Numbered from the stretch's first letter, positions 22,452-35,764 are shown. The stretch is DNA of 64,000 nucleotides from Cydia pomonella (GCF_033807575.1 NC_084705.1:15494019-15558018); one strand, 5' to 3'. Notes: generated by a model not told the origin, from the sequence alone. Numbers and translations: made by a program.

Positions 22452-22467
22452 GACTTTTTTTTTTTTT
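22452..22467 (+). terminator. Pol III terminator (oligo-T) of tRNA-Gln
   Basis: A long T run (22454-22467) starts three bases after the tRNA 3' end. Confidence 0.85.
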
Positions 22468-23832
22468 TATATATTTTATATTATTTAGGAATTTTAGAAT
22501 ATATTTATATATTTAAATATATGTATTATTAAATCTATTTAACAAATCTTAATTTAAAATATTTTTTGAAGTGAAACTGTAATATAAACCATAATTATGT
22601 ATTTTAGAGCATTATTTTCATCTCCACATTATTAAGTTTCACTTCTTCCGCGCGGAGGGACTTTACGCACAATTTTTTGTTTCTCCATTATATCACGAAC
22701 GCACATCATTCATAACACGGTTTTAGAAACTCGCAACGATTTCAATTTCTCCCAGCTTTTTTGTTATTTTAATTATTTTTATTCATTGCTACTGTATTAC
22801 CGGAATATTATCGATGGATTAAGAAAATCTTTTATTTGCTCTAAAACGCTACTGTATCCCCTTTAAGGTAACGTTTTAGGTAATACAAATTTTAAGACAA
22901 ACCTGTGTATTATTTTACAGTGGATCCAATGCAATACTGCTCATTACATCGAACATCCGGTCAATCTTATCCCAACGTACCTTACATAATTATTTTACGA
23001 GTCCTATTCAATCTTGTATGAAACCAACAAATCAATTTTCTTCAATCCTTATAGCTTTTTAAAGTTGGAAAGTAGGTACCATCCTTAATGCACGGTGCAC
23101 TATTTTCATTCGGAGTTTTGTGTTTCTTCCTACGGAACAAACGGTAAAATCAAAAAGAACTACGAGTTCGTCTGGCTTTGACTTTGCAAAGTCAAGCTAC
23201 CTTCTAGCGAAAGGCTGCTTTAAAACAAAATCCGGGTCTTTTTATAATACCAACTTAGAAAAATCTACTTTAATATTGTACTTTCTTTACATGGAAATTT
23301 TAACTTCATTTACATAAATTATCGTTTTTTACTCGCCACAAAAAGGCTCACTCGCTTGAGGCCAAGGATGTTTTTAGGGAAGCGTTGTAACAACATATTA
23401 CTAATCCTAAACCAGTTATTTGTACTCACACTATGGATCAGTGTTTGAAGAATGAGCTAGCGTTAACAACTCATGCTTATGGCATTCACATTCAATAATA
23501 GGATCCCGGGTGCATAAGCTAATGCAGTGAAAATCCCGCAAAAAATCGACTCAGCAGCCCTTCCAATATGAAACTTTATTACGGAATGAAAAGTTTTAAT
23601 AATCTCTCGCGACAAGAGACGACTCGACAGAGGAGAGCAATAATCCACACTACACGTTTTTTTAAAATAAATGGTAGGTTTTTTAAATGGTCGATTTCGC
23701 GACAACGCGAAACGTCTGCTTGCACCCTTAGAAACAGAACTACAGTAAGTATTCAGTAGTTCTGTAAAATATAAATGTGGTTGCTATAACAAACCGAACC
23801 ATTTATATATAAAATTATAGCTAATCACTTAT
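22468..23832. other. Intergenic, no gene seen
   Basis: Short GAAGTGAAACT words at 22568 and an inverted AAGTTTCACTTC at 22634 mirror one at 22265. No exon recognised. Confidence 0.4.
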
Positions 23833-24071
23833 GGCCCGATTCGAAGAATGATTAAGACACATTTAAGATCTTGAAAACGTCTTTAAAAGATCGATAACTA
23901 AATTGACGTTTATTTAGATTCCGCTGTGATCCTAATAAGATCTATATTTCTAACGTTAAAGTGACATTGGTTGCCCGAATAGAGCTGCTTCTGTCAATTA
24001 TGCGACATTAATACAAACGATATCTAAATGAGAACTTACTGTTATCGTATCTCATTCTTCGAATCGGGTCG
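23833..24071. mobile_element. MITE with GGCCCGATTCGAAGAATG ends
   Basis: The left end GGCCCGATTCGAAGAATGA is mirrored by the right end TCATTCTTCGAATCGGGTC. 239 bp, AT-rich inside, no ORF. I know this end sequence from other lepidopteran DNA. Confidence 0.85.
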
Positions 24072-25039
24072 TTAGTCGCAAATAAATAATTAACGATGTC
24101 GAGATTGATGTCAGTTTATTTTGTCATAAATGTCATAATTGTGAAACTATACAAATGTTGTCTCAAACATTATTTTCTTAAGTTCCTTATTTTAGCTACG
24201 AGGTGAAATTTAAGGTATATTATACCGTCGTATATATGTCATATTATAAGATAAATTTTATCAAATGATTTGAAATGTATAGGACTTGTTCATTATTTTT
24301 TTATGAAATATAATTGAGCTGTACCCGATAATATATCTTTACAACTATTTACCATTTAATCCAATAAGTAGAAGTTCACCGTACTTACGAGTATCTTACT
24401 TATGTAAATCACCTAGTGTAAACTGACAGTACCTACTCTACAAAAGTTATGCTGAATGACGGACTTCATCTAGAGCGGTCTTGCTAATAGCAATCGTTAT
24501 CATAGTTTCAAAGTTTCACTTCGCTCCATATATCCGAAACTTTAATAATAGACGTTAATCGACTGCGCTTACTTAAATCGGCTCAGCTTGGTAATAATGT
24601 TAATTTGTCGGAGCTAAATAGCGGTAAATTAAACTAGAGACAAGTTAGGTTATCAGGAATATCATTCTAGAACTTCATTCATCTATAAACACTTTACAAG
24701 TTATTTAACATCTTCAATGAGTTATATTGATGCGTAGTCATTGATTACGTTTGCTCATTTTGCTGTTTACAAAAATCTGGAGACGTATACTGATTGTAAT
24801 AACTGGTTTTAAATTTGATCTGGGCTGTTATGGATATTATATGTCAGTGTCGAAAAGTAACATTCTACAACCAGAAAAACAGATGAACTAAAAACTGATG
24901 TTTTTGGTTGAGGAAATGTAACGGAAAAATAGTCAATTATCGCACATACATGTGATTTACAAACCATACAAAACTTCTACTCGCTCTATTTTCTTTGTGT
25001 AATGAGTTTTAGCATCGAAAACCAGAACCATACGTTTAT
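24072..25039. other. Intergenic, no gene seen
   Basis: AT-rich; no exon or repeat recognised. Confidence 0.45.
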
Positions 25040-25135
25040 ATGTTTTTTATACCACGACGGTGGTAAACAAGCATACTGCTCGCCTGATGGTAGGCAGTTA
25101 CTGCAACCTAGTATGCAGCCACCGTTTAAAACGAG
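25040..25135 (-). repeat. R1 repeat, 3'-tail fragment
   Basis: The words ACCACGACGGTGGTAAACAA, CATACTGCTCGCCTGATGG and AGGCAGTTACTGCA match the 3' tail of R1 (46121-46459), diverged. Confidence 0.7.
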
Positions 25136-25421
25136 AGCGTAACTTCGATTGTATGGGAGCGGCTTATTGAGGCGCCTTATTTGAATATTTATACCGGAGA
25201 GCGTATGACCGAGCGCTGCGTAAAATTTATTTGATTTCTGGTTAAAAATACATGTGTTGCAATAGTTAAGAGAAAACATAAGTAGTCATTTTTTCATACA
25301 AACATTCTCGACGTTTTCCTCAGTGGATTTAAGCCTTAGATGATTTTTTGTTTTATGTGAGTTCAATATTACCATTACCCACAGGTAAATTCACTCACAC
25401 AGTTGCTTGTTTTGATATTCT

Positions 25422-25812
25422 TGTTTTTATAAGAACTAGGTTACTTAAAACAGTGCGAAAAACGGCCAAAAAATGCGCCGTAAACGTCTGTTATTGTATA
25501 GGCGTCTGCCTAGCATGCGAAATCGGCATAAAACATGCAAAAATCAAAACGATCAGACGAAGAAAATTTCTTTCACATTCCGTTCTCAAAAAATAGTTAC
25601 TCTGGTTTGTTGGAAAGGAGAGATAGGTTCAGTTTTTGAGGAGTAAAATGTCGAGAACGAACGCTCGACATCTGAGATTTATTTCATCAGGGTTTTTACC
25701 TAAGATGCAGTTGTCCTTATCGCACTAATTTTAGAAGCACTGACGGGGCGTGCGACGGAGATATTTACCTACAATTCTCAAATCTGAGATGGGGTTCAGC
25801 TGGTATTTTCTT
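25422..25812. repeat. R2 dispersed repeat, copy 1
   Basis: Collinear with 58183-58517: TTTTTATAAGAAC, CAGTGCGAAAAACGGCC, ATGCGCC-TAAAC, AAAATGTCGAG, a 33-base block identical in both (25706-25738 and 58422-58454), then ATTCTCAAATC and TTCAGCTGGTATTT. No conserved frame between the copies. Class unknown. Confidence 0.8.
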
Positions 25813-26172
25813 TTAACTGATTGTTTCCAAGATAACACGTCATTTTTCCTACAAGTTTTGTGGTGGCGAGCATTAATTAATTCGTGTTTTTTCGTTTCCT
25901 TTTTGCAGAGGGCATTGAATCGTTCCTACGTGAATAAGTATATTATGTAGGAACGTATGATAATTATGAGGTACTTCTGAACTCAATGAAATGAGCTCGT
26001 CAGCGGGTCAAATTTATACGCGTAATTGCCTCATCGTGTAACTGCCGAGGACTCGACTGCACTAATAAAATGACGTACTCCATGAAATGACTGTAAGTAA
26101 AGGCATTTTGAGGACGCTTTATTGTAAAATCTGGCTGCGTAGATGAATGTTTATTCAACAAAACTTCCGTGA

Positions 26173-26283
26173 ATGTTAAAACGGGTCACTCACGTATTTT
26201 AATTCGAAAACGAAACGGAACGGGGTGAAACATATCGAGCGTTTTCGACTTAAAATAGGTACGTGAGTGACCCGTTTTAACAT
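26173..26283. mobile_element. Foldback element, about 38-bp arms
   Basis: The left arm ATGTTAAAACGGGTCACTCA and right arm TGAGTGACCCGTTTTAACAT are exact complements. Pairing continues inward through TTTTAA and TCGAAAACG with a small indel. 111 bp, no ORF. Confidence 0.9.
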
Positions 26284-26660
26284 ATTTAATAATGTTTATT
26301 TAGTATGAAATTATACATGTATGTATGCTTGCATGTAGTGCCACAGTTACCATTTGTTTAATACATGTTAAATATTATTATTACTGTTCACTCCACTGCC
26401 TATTTTATTTCCACCTTGGGTGTTAATACTTGTTATTTATTATACTGCTCTATTGTTATTTTAGAATCCTTCGCGTCGTTCAAGATTCAATGTGCGCCCA
26501 CACCGTAAATATGTTATTTAGCTACCTTGTGACAGTAGATTGCCAGTATTCTATTATATTCTATTCATACTTATACATGTATAGCATTTTTTATTTTGAG
26601 ACCTTGGATCGAGTGATTTAAAATCGGTACGATGTATTTACGTATGTATGTAATTTTTTA
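26284..26660. other. Intergenic, no gene seen
   Basis: AT-rich; no exon or repeat recognised. Confidence 0.45.
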
Positions 26661-26997
26661 TACTACGTCGGTGGCAAACAAGCATACGGCCCGCCTGATG
26701 GTAAGCAATCTCCGTAGCCTATGTACGCCTGCAACTCCAGAGGAGTTACATGCGCGTTGCCGACCCTAACACTCCGCACCCACGTTGAGCTCTGGCAACC
26801 TTACTCACCGGCAGAAACACAACATTATGAGTAGGCTTTAGTGTTATTTGGCTGCGGTTTTCTGTAAGGTCGAGGTTGGGCTCTCCTCTAGGTCTGGAAT
26901 GACATCCGCTGTGTTGTGCCCTACCACACAAAGCGAGATGACATACACAATACCCATACCTCTCGTTTGTATGTAGTTTAAAGACGCACCCTGGTCC
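26661..26997 (-). repeat. R1 repeat, near full-length copy
   Basis: Collinear with the copy at 46121-46459 in reverse: tail TACTACGTCGGTGGCAAACA, TTACATGCGCGTTGCCGAC, ACAACATTATGAGTAGG, TGACATCCGC, ACAAAGCGAGATGACAT, to CACCCTGGTCC. The open frame inside is not conserved. Confidence 0.85.
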
Positions 26998-27683
26998 AAA
27001 ATGTATATACGCCGTTTCTTAACTGCGTTAATTTCAAGAGTGCATTCCTGAGATCAAATTAAGTAACTTTCTGAAAGACACCGGTATTCTAATTGACAAC
27101 ATTTCAATTTTCTGACCCTATAATTTTATTGGTTCTCTACATTTTAATTGAAACGAGGAATACGCTAATAGTTTATTTCACTAGGAGTTGTATTTAATTT
27201 ATTATCATTTTTTTAATGTGTACTTATTCTAAAATGGCGTAGCTCCAGTTCTACGTTAGAAGCTAGGTCTTATCTCGATAGAAAAAAAACATGACTTAAC
27301 TAATCTGACGTTGTCTGTCATTGTAAATGTTAAAAACGGGTCCATTGTTGTTTTAAAACAATTTTGATAAAATATCAGATTTTTACGACGATTTGGATAT
27401 TATAACGGATACTGATACATAAATACGATACCAGACTTTCATATGGATACGACGGATCGACGGATAAACACTAACGAATGTAATGTAATTAAATGTTTGT
27501 ACCGATATCTTCGACGACTCATTTTTGCTATTTTTGCAGTAGGTAAGGGACGAAACAGTATTTTTGGTATACTTTAGAGGAGTATATACCTCATCGATCC
27601 ATACGGCTTTGTCCATTTTAAAAACGATTAGTAGCTATCTACTAATAAGTTACTATTAATACTACTATATTAAGTTACTATTA
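26998..27683. other. Intergenic, no gene seen
   Basis: AT-rich; no exon recognised. Confidence 0.45.
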
Positions 27684-27755
27684 ACTTAAAGCCTCATTGA
27701 GTTTACTGTGGGACTTGGTCAATTTGTGTAATAATGTTCTATAATATTTATTTAA
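27684..27755 (+). repeat. SINE 3'-end fragment
   Basis: AAGCCTCATTGAGTTTACTG, then CAATTTGTGTAATAATGT and TATAATATTTATT match the 3' region of the SINE at 8843-9085. Confidence 0.75.
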
Positions 27756-28115
27756 ATTTCTCTTTACGTCGTATTTAATTGACAATGTCAAATCCAATGT
27801 TATGACAGCTAATTTTTTTCGTGATGAATGGCAATGGTATTTCACGTATTGTGCCGTAGAATTGGTAAAATCACAACATTTTTTTAAATTCTTTTGTATT
27901 TTATGTAATAAGTCATATTAAATTTATATTAATATATTGCAGTGTTCAGGAAGCAAAATACTTCCAAATCATATGTAAAATTTCAGGTTTGATAAAAATG
28001 AAATGTTGTCAATTAACGCCATTTTGGAGATGATCGATATTTATTTTATCCAATAAGGCCCATATGAGCGTGTACACTTATCTTAGGGCCTCTTTAGATA
28101 TTGAATAGTGCTTAG

Positions 28116-28361
28116 TACGAGTTTATACAATTGCTACCACGACAAAAATGGTGCCAAGAAGGCAAACAGCTAAAAAAGGGCGATGTCGTGGTAATCGTAG
28201 ACCCAGCGATGCCTAGAAATGGCTGGCCCAAGGGACGGGTCCATGAAGTCCACGCCGGCACCGATGGGCGCGTTCGAATCGTCGATGTAAAGACACAATC
28301 CGGAATGCTTACCAGACCAGTGGCGCGTTTAGCGTTATTCCCTAATGATGATTGTCCTTGA
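28116..28361 (+). pseudogene. BEL/Pao-type LTR retrotransposon pol, C-terminal fragment
   Basis: An open frame from 28116 to the TGA at 28359-28361 reads LLPRQKWCQEGKQLKKGDVV, then VDPAMPRNGWPKGRV and TRPVARLALF. This is the small C-terminal domain (DUF5641-type) of BEL/Pao polyproteins, with the hallmark K-GD-V, PR--WP-GRV and RPV--L motifs. Protease, RT, RNase H and integrase are absent; a stop lies at 28113-28115. After the stop, AATGGGGCCGAGAATG resembles the polypurine tract and LTR start of such elements. This is a 5'-deleted remnant. Confidence 0.82.
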
Positions 28362-28379
28362 CGAACAATGGGGCCGAGA

Positions 28380-28740
28380 ATGTAGATGACGCTTTAAAGT
28401 GGACCTGAAATGAATAACATGAAACATAAAAACTTAGTAATTAGTATACATTTTGGTTTAATTTTATAAAAATAGTATGTAGGTACTTACCTTACTTACC
28501 ACTATTTCTATGTGTTAATTAAATGTGCGCGAGAGCATGCATATATGTGCAATGAACATCGGCTATCGACCAATCTCGGTCAGTTCCCTATACGCTTCCG
28601 AGCGATACACGCATGTCCATGCGCTCTAACGCTTGCCTCAAAAAGTAACCCTAGTTGTTCTTATTCTGCTCCTCTCCACCTGTGGCTGCAACCGTCGGCT
28701 ACACATGCCATTAGATTCCTTAAGGGTACTTAGCTATAAC
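28380..28740 (+). other. Possible 3' LTR of the BEL/Pao remnant
   Basis: Follows the purine-rich GGGGCCGAGAATG and starts TGTAGATGACGC. No frame. Position and start fit a 3' LTR, but its end is not defined and no second copy exists in the window for comparison. Confidence 0.35.
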
Positions 28741-31359
28741 TCTAAATTAACGGAATTAAATGAAAACACCGTGTATAATTTGTTACAATGTCATTTTTCA
28801 TAAAACATGATAGTTTACTTTCATTGTTAAGGAAGACTGAATTTCATTTCTCTATTTTTCGGGGCGAATAAGTTTCTTACTAGGTTTTTAATAAAATTTA
28901 ACTTACAGAATTATATATATAAAAAAAAAAAACACGAATAAACTATCAACATTATGATTAGAATTTTACCTGAATGCGAGCGTGCATAGCATATGCAGCC
29001 TTCGTATTGTAAATTTCAGCCTGGAGCGAGCGTTGCGTACGTAATGATAAGCAGGAAGTGTATTCTAAAACTACAACTGTAACAAATTTTAAAAACGCAG
29101 TTTTTGGTAATTACAAAGATTTATTTAATTCGATTAAGTATGGATTGTAAAAATGGTTAAATTATTTAGTGGCTAGTGGTAAGTGAGAAAAATCCTACAT
29201 GTAACAGGTCTACGTCAGAAAACATGACTTTAAATACATACCTACCCCATAATTATTCCAATTTTCCCATTAATATTCAAATTTTCATCCAAAAAATGCC
29301 TGAGACCTAATGGCCCGTGTACATTTTAGGTTGATTACCTCGTAAAGAAAATGTGTATTGTCAGAAAGTTGTGTATCTACTCAAGTTTTTGCAATGAAAT
29401 GAACTTTTAGTATGATCTGTAGGTTCCTCTGTCGTCTTTCTTTCCGTCCAGCTTATTCTCTCTGTTCTTTGCCATAGCCCCATCCCAAAAGCTAATCCTT
29501 TATCTTTCTTGCTGCTACATTTAGACGTTTGTATTCTTGAGAGATAAAGCAAATTCTTTTGGCGTAGAAAGCTGATTTCGCCATTGCTACCCTTGAACCC
29601 TTTTGAGGTAAGTAAGGCAAAGTATATTATTCACAATAAGGTAAGAACATAACATGCCTGCGTAACGTAAGCAGTAAACAATCTACTTTACAGGAATATC
29701 CTCTATCAAGGCATTTGTTTACGAAAATCACCATTAATAATTCCCAACGAAAAAATACACACTGCGCAAACATTGCATTTTGAACGTTATTCTTCATGAA
29801 GTAGAGTTTATTATAAAAAGTGTAGTCAAGCGCTTTGATTAACTGGCGAGACTAAATAAGCGGAGAGCATTGTGGTTTGATTTGATGTAAGATTAGGTAA
29901 ATATATGGCTGCATATATCAGATAATTGGAGATAAAGCGAGCTAGAGCTCGTTTTTGTTCTGTGATTTGTAAAGATTTAAACACAATCTTTCCGCCGCAG
30001 TTATACAAGTAATTATGCAGAGTATTTCTTCTTATAAATACAAGGTGTTATTTGTTTATTCAATATAATACATGCAATATCTACGCAAGGGGCTGGATAT
30101 TAATAATTTTGTAACTATCGTCTCCTATCCGCGCACGTTGATACCTAGACGCATAATGATTTATTAATTCATTGCGAAATTAATGCGGTTCGGCCGCCGC
30201 TAGCTAACTGAGGCGATGAGTGACTATGGACAGAGTGCACCTATAGTGACAGAGTTCCTTGCCTTTCTGCAACAGAAGCCACATCTATATTTACAAGAAT
30301 TTGTAGCTACAGCTATATATGTGCAGCAAACCAGGTGCTGTCTCAGTCCCTCAGGATCGTCGGCATATACGTACCTCGCCGGAGAGGAGATGAAACCGGA
30401 AAAAAACCCTTGAGGACATAATTCAAAATTCTAGGACCGGAAAACGGAGTTTTTGCCTCTAGCCTACCGCCCTATAGTCCAAAAAGTCGAAATGTTGTGT
30501 GATGTAATAAATCGATGACCCCTTACTACTTCTCTACTGACCATCGTTGCGCGAGCGGAATCCCTACATTTATTTATCTCTCCAGGAATCCATATTCAAA
30601 CCCTGACTTGCCAATTGAACTAACTGAGAAGTAAACATTTTCAAACAAAAAAAACAAGTCGTTTTAGTCGTCAAGAAATGATAAGAAATAGGGGAATATA
30701 TTTACATAAACATCAAAGATTCCGACGAATTGAGAAGATCCCTTTTAAAGTCGGTTAATAAATAGGTTCTTAAAAATATAACGGTGCTGGATGTTTGTTG
30801 TAGAATCGAATATTCCCATCTGCAACACAGATATATTTAAATAGGAATTTTAGTTGCGGATAAAGCAGTTGTGCACCAGAAGGCACTGGTATACTTACCT
30901 ATTGGACAAAGGAAAGAAGAGTTATATTAGAAATGAAAGTGATCTCCTGTAACCACTATACTCGTATTGTGATAAACCTACTTATTTTGTCATATTCGCT
31001 AGTAACATAATATAACTAAAAATTCAATGAGTTTTTTTTTTAATTTCAAAGGCGCTCAAGCTAATACGGATTAAGGATCATTAAAACAGGTCTTGCGCTT
31101 ATGCTTCAGAGTTTTACCTAATGATTGTTTTTCACGTTTAAAACTGATCTATATTATATAATATTTCAAAGGTAAACTAGCGTCAAGTATTCTCTAGAAA
31201 ATTTATTAAAAACTTTCTTCCCAAGTAGCCGTCGCCTGGGACGCTCTCCCGTCAGTTTTCGAAACTTTGCCCGTGATACTTTTTCTTTTGACGATTGGTT
31301 GCGAAAAATTAGTTTCTTATGTAAAGTGACCAGGAAAACGTTTTTATTACATATTTACT
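28741..31359. other. Long stretch without genes
   Basis: No exon recognised in about 2.6 kb. At 30700-30770 ATTCCGACGAATTGAGAAG and AAAGTCGGTTAAT may be a decayed piece of the repeat at 5940-6115. Confidence 0.4.
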
Positions 31360-31795
31360 TGTGAGGGTTCCGTAGCCAAATGGCAAAAAACGGAACCCTT
31401 ATGGATTCGTCATGGCCGTCTGTCTGTCCGTTTATGTCACAGCCACTATTTTCCGAAACTATAAGAACTATACTGTTCAAACTTGGTAAGTAGATGTATT
31501 CTATGAACCCATAAAGATTTTCACACAAAAATAGAAAAAAAAACAATCAATTTTGGGTGTATAACTAGAACTGAAGCTCAGAATTTTTTTTTTTCTTCAA
31601 ACCCATACGTGTGGGGTATCTATGGATAGGTCTTCAAAAATGATATTGAGGTTTCTAATATATTTTTTTTTAAACTGAATAGTTTGCGCGAGAGACACTT
31701 CCAAAGTGGTAAAATGTGTGCCCCCCCCCTGTAACTTCTAAAATAAGAATGATAAAACAAAAAAAAAATATGATGTATGTATTACCATGAAAACT
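31360..31795 (+). repeat. R3: widespread lepidopteran GGTTCCGTAG repeat
   Basis: Begins GAGGGTTCCGTAGCCAAATG, then AACGGAACCCTTATGGATTC, GTCTGTCTGTCCG, ACCCATACGTGTGGGGTATC, TAGTTTGCGCGAGAGACAC and ATGTGTGCCCCCCCCC. I recognise this block from many lepidopteran genomes. The start contains a small hairpin (GGTTCCGT/ACGGAACC). No ORF. Confidence 0.8.
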
Positions 31796-33758
31796 TCCTT
31801 CCGGCGCGGTGCGGCGCGGCGGCCCAACGGCATTCGGAGTTTGCCCACGTAGGACACTTCCATAGGTATCAAAGGATTGAATTCACCCGCGCCGCTTCGC
31901 GTTCGCGAATTATTCGCTCAGGTAAGACACTGCGTTACCTAACCATCGATAAATCTGTTATAGATAAGTCTAACAGTCATAGATTAATAACCAGAAGAGC
32001 ATATTGTGTGCTGTAACCGTAATGTTATTGAAAATATGGAGTGTGGAATTAAGAGGAGTGGCATCTCCTAGGGTAGAGCTGTTGCAAAAGTGTCCAGCTG
32101 TCAGCTATAAATAATAGTTCCAAATCTCTCCAGAGTAGCGCTAGAGTAGCTAAGAACCTAGGCGTTATTGACGGAGTGAATTGCGCTGTCTATGATTTGA
32201 TTTTTTTGTTCAAGTACTCTAGGTATTGTAGCGCCACCTATTTAAAGTTTTTTGATGACCCTTTTTGGTACATGGAGATTTCGTTCTTTATCTCCACCTT
32301 CCGTAATTGAAAAGTTTCAAGAATATAAATTATTTACAAATTGATACTTATTTACCTTCCAACAATATATTTTGATGTATGCATTTTATTAACAATAACA
32401 GTATATATACAGTAGTGGTATATTTTATATTTATAATGTATAAAAATGAGATCTATAATAGCATTTGTACGAGAATAAGGTATAGAACTACCGATATATT
32501 AAGGAAAATAGCGGACTTGTTCAGTATTTCGCGTAAGCTAATCTTCTTTAATAACGTTAGTAATTATCTATAACATTAAGATACCATCGATAATAGACAT
32601 GTCGATATTTCATTTTGTCAACCACTTGTTTTTACCGATTCACGATTCTTGGAAACATTCTGTATAACACATTTTTTAAGGTATACGTGCGTTATCTATC
32701 TCCGCAGTGGCCACGTTTATAATTTCACAAGCAGAAGATGTATTTAGAAATGTATAATATAATATTTAAAAGCACATGCCAGTATAACTGAACTCCGAAA
32801 TGTATAACTACTTGCTGTGGTCAGAGCTCTTAGCTTTTCTGGTTTGACAGTAAAGACGCTAACCTAACGTTAGCGTTGTAAATAAAAGTTCAAGACCCGT
32901 AAGCCGGCGTCGACTGATTGGAATAAAAATTAAAAGTGAAGCAATTAAAAAATGCTAAGGTTTTTAGGACATCCTTAATTAACGAGATGTTTTAACACAA
33001 AGTTACATTTTAAGGGTTATACGGATGATAATACTTTTTTCTTTGATATGAAAATAATATTTTTCAGGTGATATTCTTACCATTTTAGAGAATAACGAGG
33101 ATTGTATAATATTACAACATAGGTTACACAAAACACAATATATCTGAATAAATATGGTAACATAAATAAATATAACAATATAAATAAGCAGCAATCTTAA
33201 TAGTAAATAAAAATGTTAAATAATTTTATTACTTATAGATGTAAAACGGCTAGCTACAACGCTACATTGTCTTAGCATACTGGCTGCTGTGGTGACATAA
33301 AAGTGTTTCAGAGGTTTAGCTACTATTTTAGCCGCTATAATGCATTGTGAGCAGCTAGTGTTATAGCTCATACTTACAAAGCAATGTAGGCGCAGTGAGC
33401 AACTGAGCATGTTCGACTGTAGCTTACTTTAAGTAACTCTTAAGTTTATTAGTGTTCTTTGTGACAACGTTTTGAAGTCAGAGATAGATGCCCAATAATG
33501 AATGATAGGATGATAGGAGGACAGTATGATATGATCAGATTAATTAAGTGTGCCTACCTACAATTGTCCCATTTTACAGATTTACTAATGAATTAGTCCT
33601 CAGTTACAGACGAAAACTTTATCAGCTGACTGAACTCCGAATTACAAGGCATACGTCAGTGCTCCATTAGCGGAATGATATTCTCTTTAACGTGTTCACC
33701 CTGCAACGAATTGTAATGTGGCGCAGCTTTCACATATACCTACTGGATAGACACTATG
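31796..33758. other. Long stretch without genes
   Basis: No credible exon. At 31800-31830 is a short GC-rich patch (GCGCGGTGCGGCGCGGCGG). 32040-32250 (AGAGTAGCGCTAGAGTAGC, AACCTAGGCGTTATTG) has the look of a dispersed repeat but I cannot assign it. Confidence 0.4.
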
Positions 33759-33891
33759 TACAGTCAAGGAATTTGTTTTCTGTGCTACTTTGTACCTTCT
33801 CACAGTGACAATTAATATGAAAGCCGCTAGGATTCTCATAATAATAAATAATGATCACTATGTCAAACAGAAATCTTTTTTCTTGACCGTA
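33759..33891. mobile_element. MITE with TA-flanked diverged TIRs
   Basis: The left end TACAGTCAAGGAATTTGT and right end TTTTTTCTTGACCGTA form an imperfect inverted repeat, both bordered by TA. 133 bp. Confidence 0.65.
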
Positions 33892-34289
33892 CAAAGTCAA
33901 GTTTGCTGTTAAAGATGACTTTGGGCTCCTGTAAGAAACATTTGAATTCGTCTATGTCGAGTTTATCAGCTCACAATTTAGTAGACAGCCGCAATAGGGT
34001 GAGTATCATTCAGCCGTCTAACTTCAACCATCATTAAATTCATTATTATGTTGAAAATGTTACAGTTTTCTCATACTTAACTACACACAAATACAATGAA
34101 AACCGATTAGTGTTATGTGAATAAAATCCGTTTTTTATAGGTTTTGACTGTATATTAGCTTAAACAATGTAAAATCTCACCATCTAGACTCAGTACCCTT
34201 ACTTAGACTCCCTATATGACCCACATTTAGGTTAATATGTATGATTTTCCTTAGTAAAAGAAAGAAAGAAATTTAGTTTTATTATTCTA

Positions 34290-34526
34290 CAGTTCTTACC
34301 AACATACATTTGTGAAAGAAAGTACATCGATGAAAAAAGAAGGTATAAATTACAAAAAAAGTTCCAAATAAACTTTTGTACAAACTCAAAAATGGCTTGA
34401 CCGATTTATATATCCATGGCAAATTTCAGCTTTCTAGCACTAACAATCATGGATCAAAGGCGTGGACAGACGGACATGGCCAAACTACAAGGGTTCCTAT
34501 TTCCTGGTTGGTTACGGAACCCTAAA
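34290..34526 (-). repeat. R3-like GGTTCCGTA repeat, reverse copy
   Basis: GACAGACGGACATGGCC, CAAGGGTTCCTATTTCC and GGTTACGGAACCCTAAAAAG are the reverse-orientation start of the R3 type, with upstream TGACCGATTTATATATCCATG. Boundaries are approximate. Confidence 0.6.
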
Positions 34527-35235
34527 AAGTTTAATCGGGAGCTAAAATGCAACAAACATTATTAACATACCTATCATTTTACTGCGAATTTACTTCTTAA
34601 CTGTTAGAAATGTTAGAATATTATACAGCGTGACTTCAAAATGTTTGCTCTAAATACATCAGCCTAAACTATTTTCTTTCCTAGGTCTCAAGCTGCTAAT
34701 TTAATCGAAAGTTATTTTACATAAATTTTCTAACTATTCCAAATGTTTGCCTTAATTGTTGTTACCCTAAGACTGCGCTTACCTAAATGAAGTGAGCTTA
34801 TTATTACTTCAAGTCAACACTTTTCTCTTTGGTTGCCTATCAGACTCATTATTTAAGGCGGAAACGCATTGTTATAACGCGACGCGTATAACGCGTATTG
34901 AATCGAATCAAATGTGTTATTTCGTATGACGACAATCATACGATGATCATTCGACGCGATATCGTGTGGCAGTGTTGGCCGAACGCTAATGCAATTAACC
35001 ATTAAAAAGGTTAATTAAAATTAACCATTAACAATAAAGGAAAATTTATTGTTAATTGCAATTAACATTCATTCACAAACCATTAAAAATTAAATAAATT
35101 GTAATAAAAATTATAAACATGATTAATAATTAACAATTAAAGAGAATAAATATCGTAATTTTATAAAAAGCGTCCAAGGGATTAAGGGTCTGCAAGACTG
35201 AACTTATATAAGTTTTGAGTATATATTGTTAATCC

Positions 35236-35764
35236 TCCTGATGAACCCTGGCAGTGCCTAGTGGAACTCAGGTTTGGTTTACCAGAAGCACACGCTGTTT
35301 TGGTCATTCGACTCGTCTTGATGAGCACTTGGAAGAACAGTATCCACGATAGAGCTGTGATGAACCCTGGCAGTACCTAGTGGAACTCAGGTTTGGTGCA
35401 ACATAAACACACGCTGTTTTGTTCATCCGACTCGTGTTGATGAGCACTTGGAAGAGCAGTATCCAAGATAGAGCTGATGCTGAACCCTGACAGTGCCTTG
35501 TGGAACTCAGGTTTGATGCAACATGGACACACGCTGTTTTGGTCATCCGACTGGTTTTGATGAGCACTTGGAAGAGCTGTATCCAAGATAGAGCTGATGC
35601 TAAACCCTGGCAGTACCTAGTGGAACTTAAGTTTGGTGTAAGATAGACACACGCTGTTTTGGTCATCCGACTCGTTTTGATGAGCAATTGGAAGAGCAGT
35701 ATCCAAGATAGAGCTGATGCTAAACTCTGGCAGTACCTAGTGGAACTCAGGTTTGGTGCAACAT
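35236..35764 (-). repeat. 120-bp tandem repeat, left block
   Basis: Units share GAACCCTGGCAGTACCTAG, TGGAACTCAGGTTTGGTG, CACACGCTGTTTTGGTCAT and GATGAGCACTTGGAAGAGC. Anchors (TGAACCCTGG or variant) are at 35242, 35361, 35481, 35601 and 35721, spacing 119-120. A long open frame across it is an accident of the period being a multiple of three. Confidence 0.95.

Noticed and set aside
24986..25279. 97-codon minus-strand frame
   Set aside because: It overlaps an R1 tail fragment and shows no known domain.
35304..35687. Long minus-strand frame (127 codons) with repeated SRMTKTACVY motifs
   Set aside because: It lies in the 120-bp tandem array, whose period is a multiple of three, so a frame stays open by chance. 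The inverted block gives the same peptide on the other strand (38957-39406).
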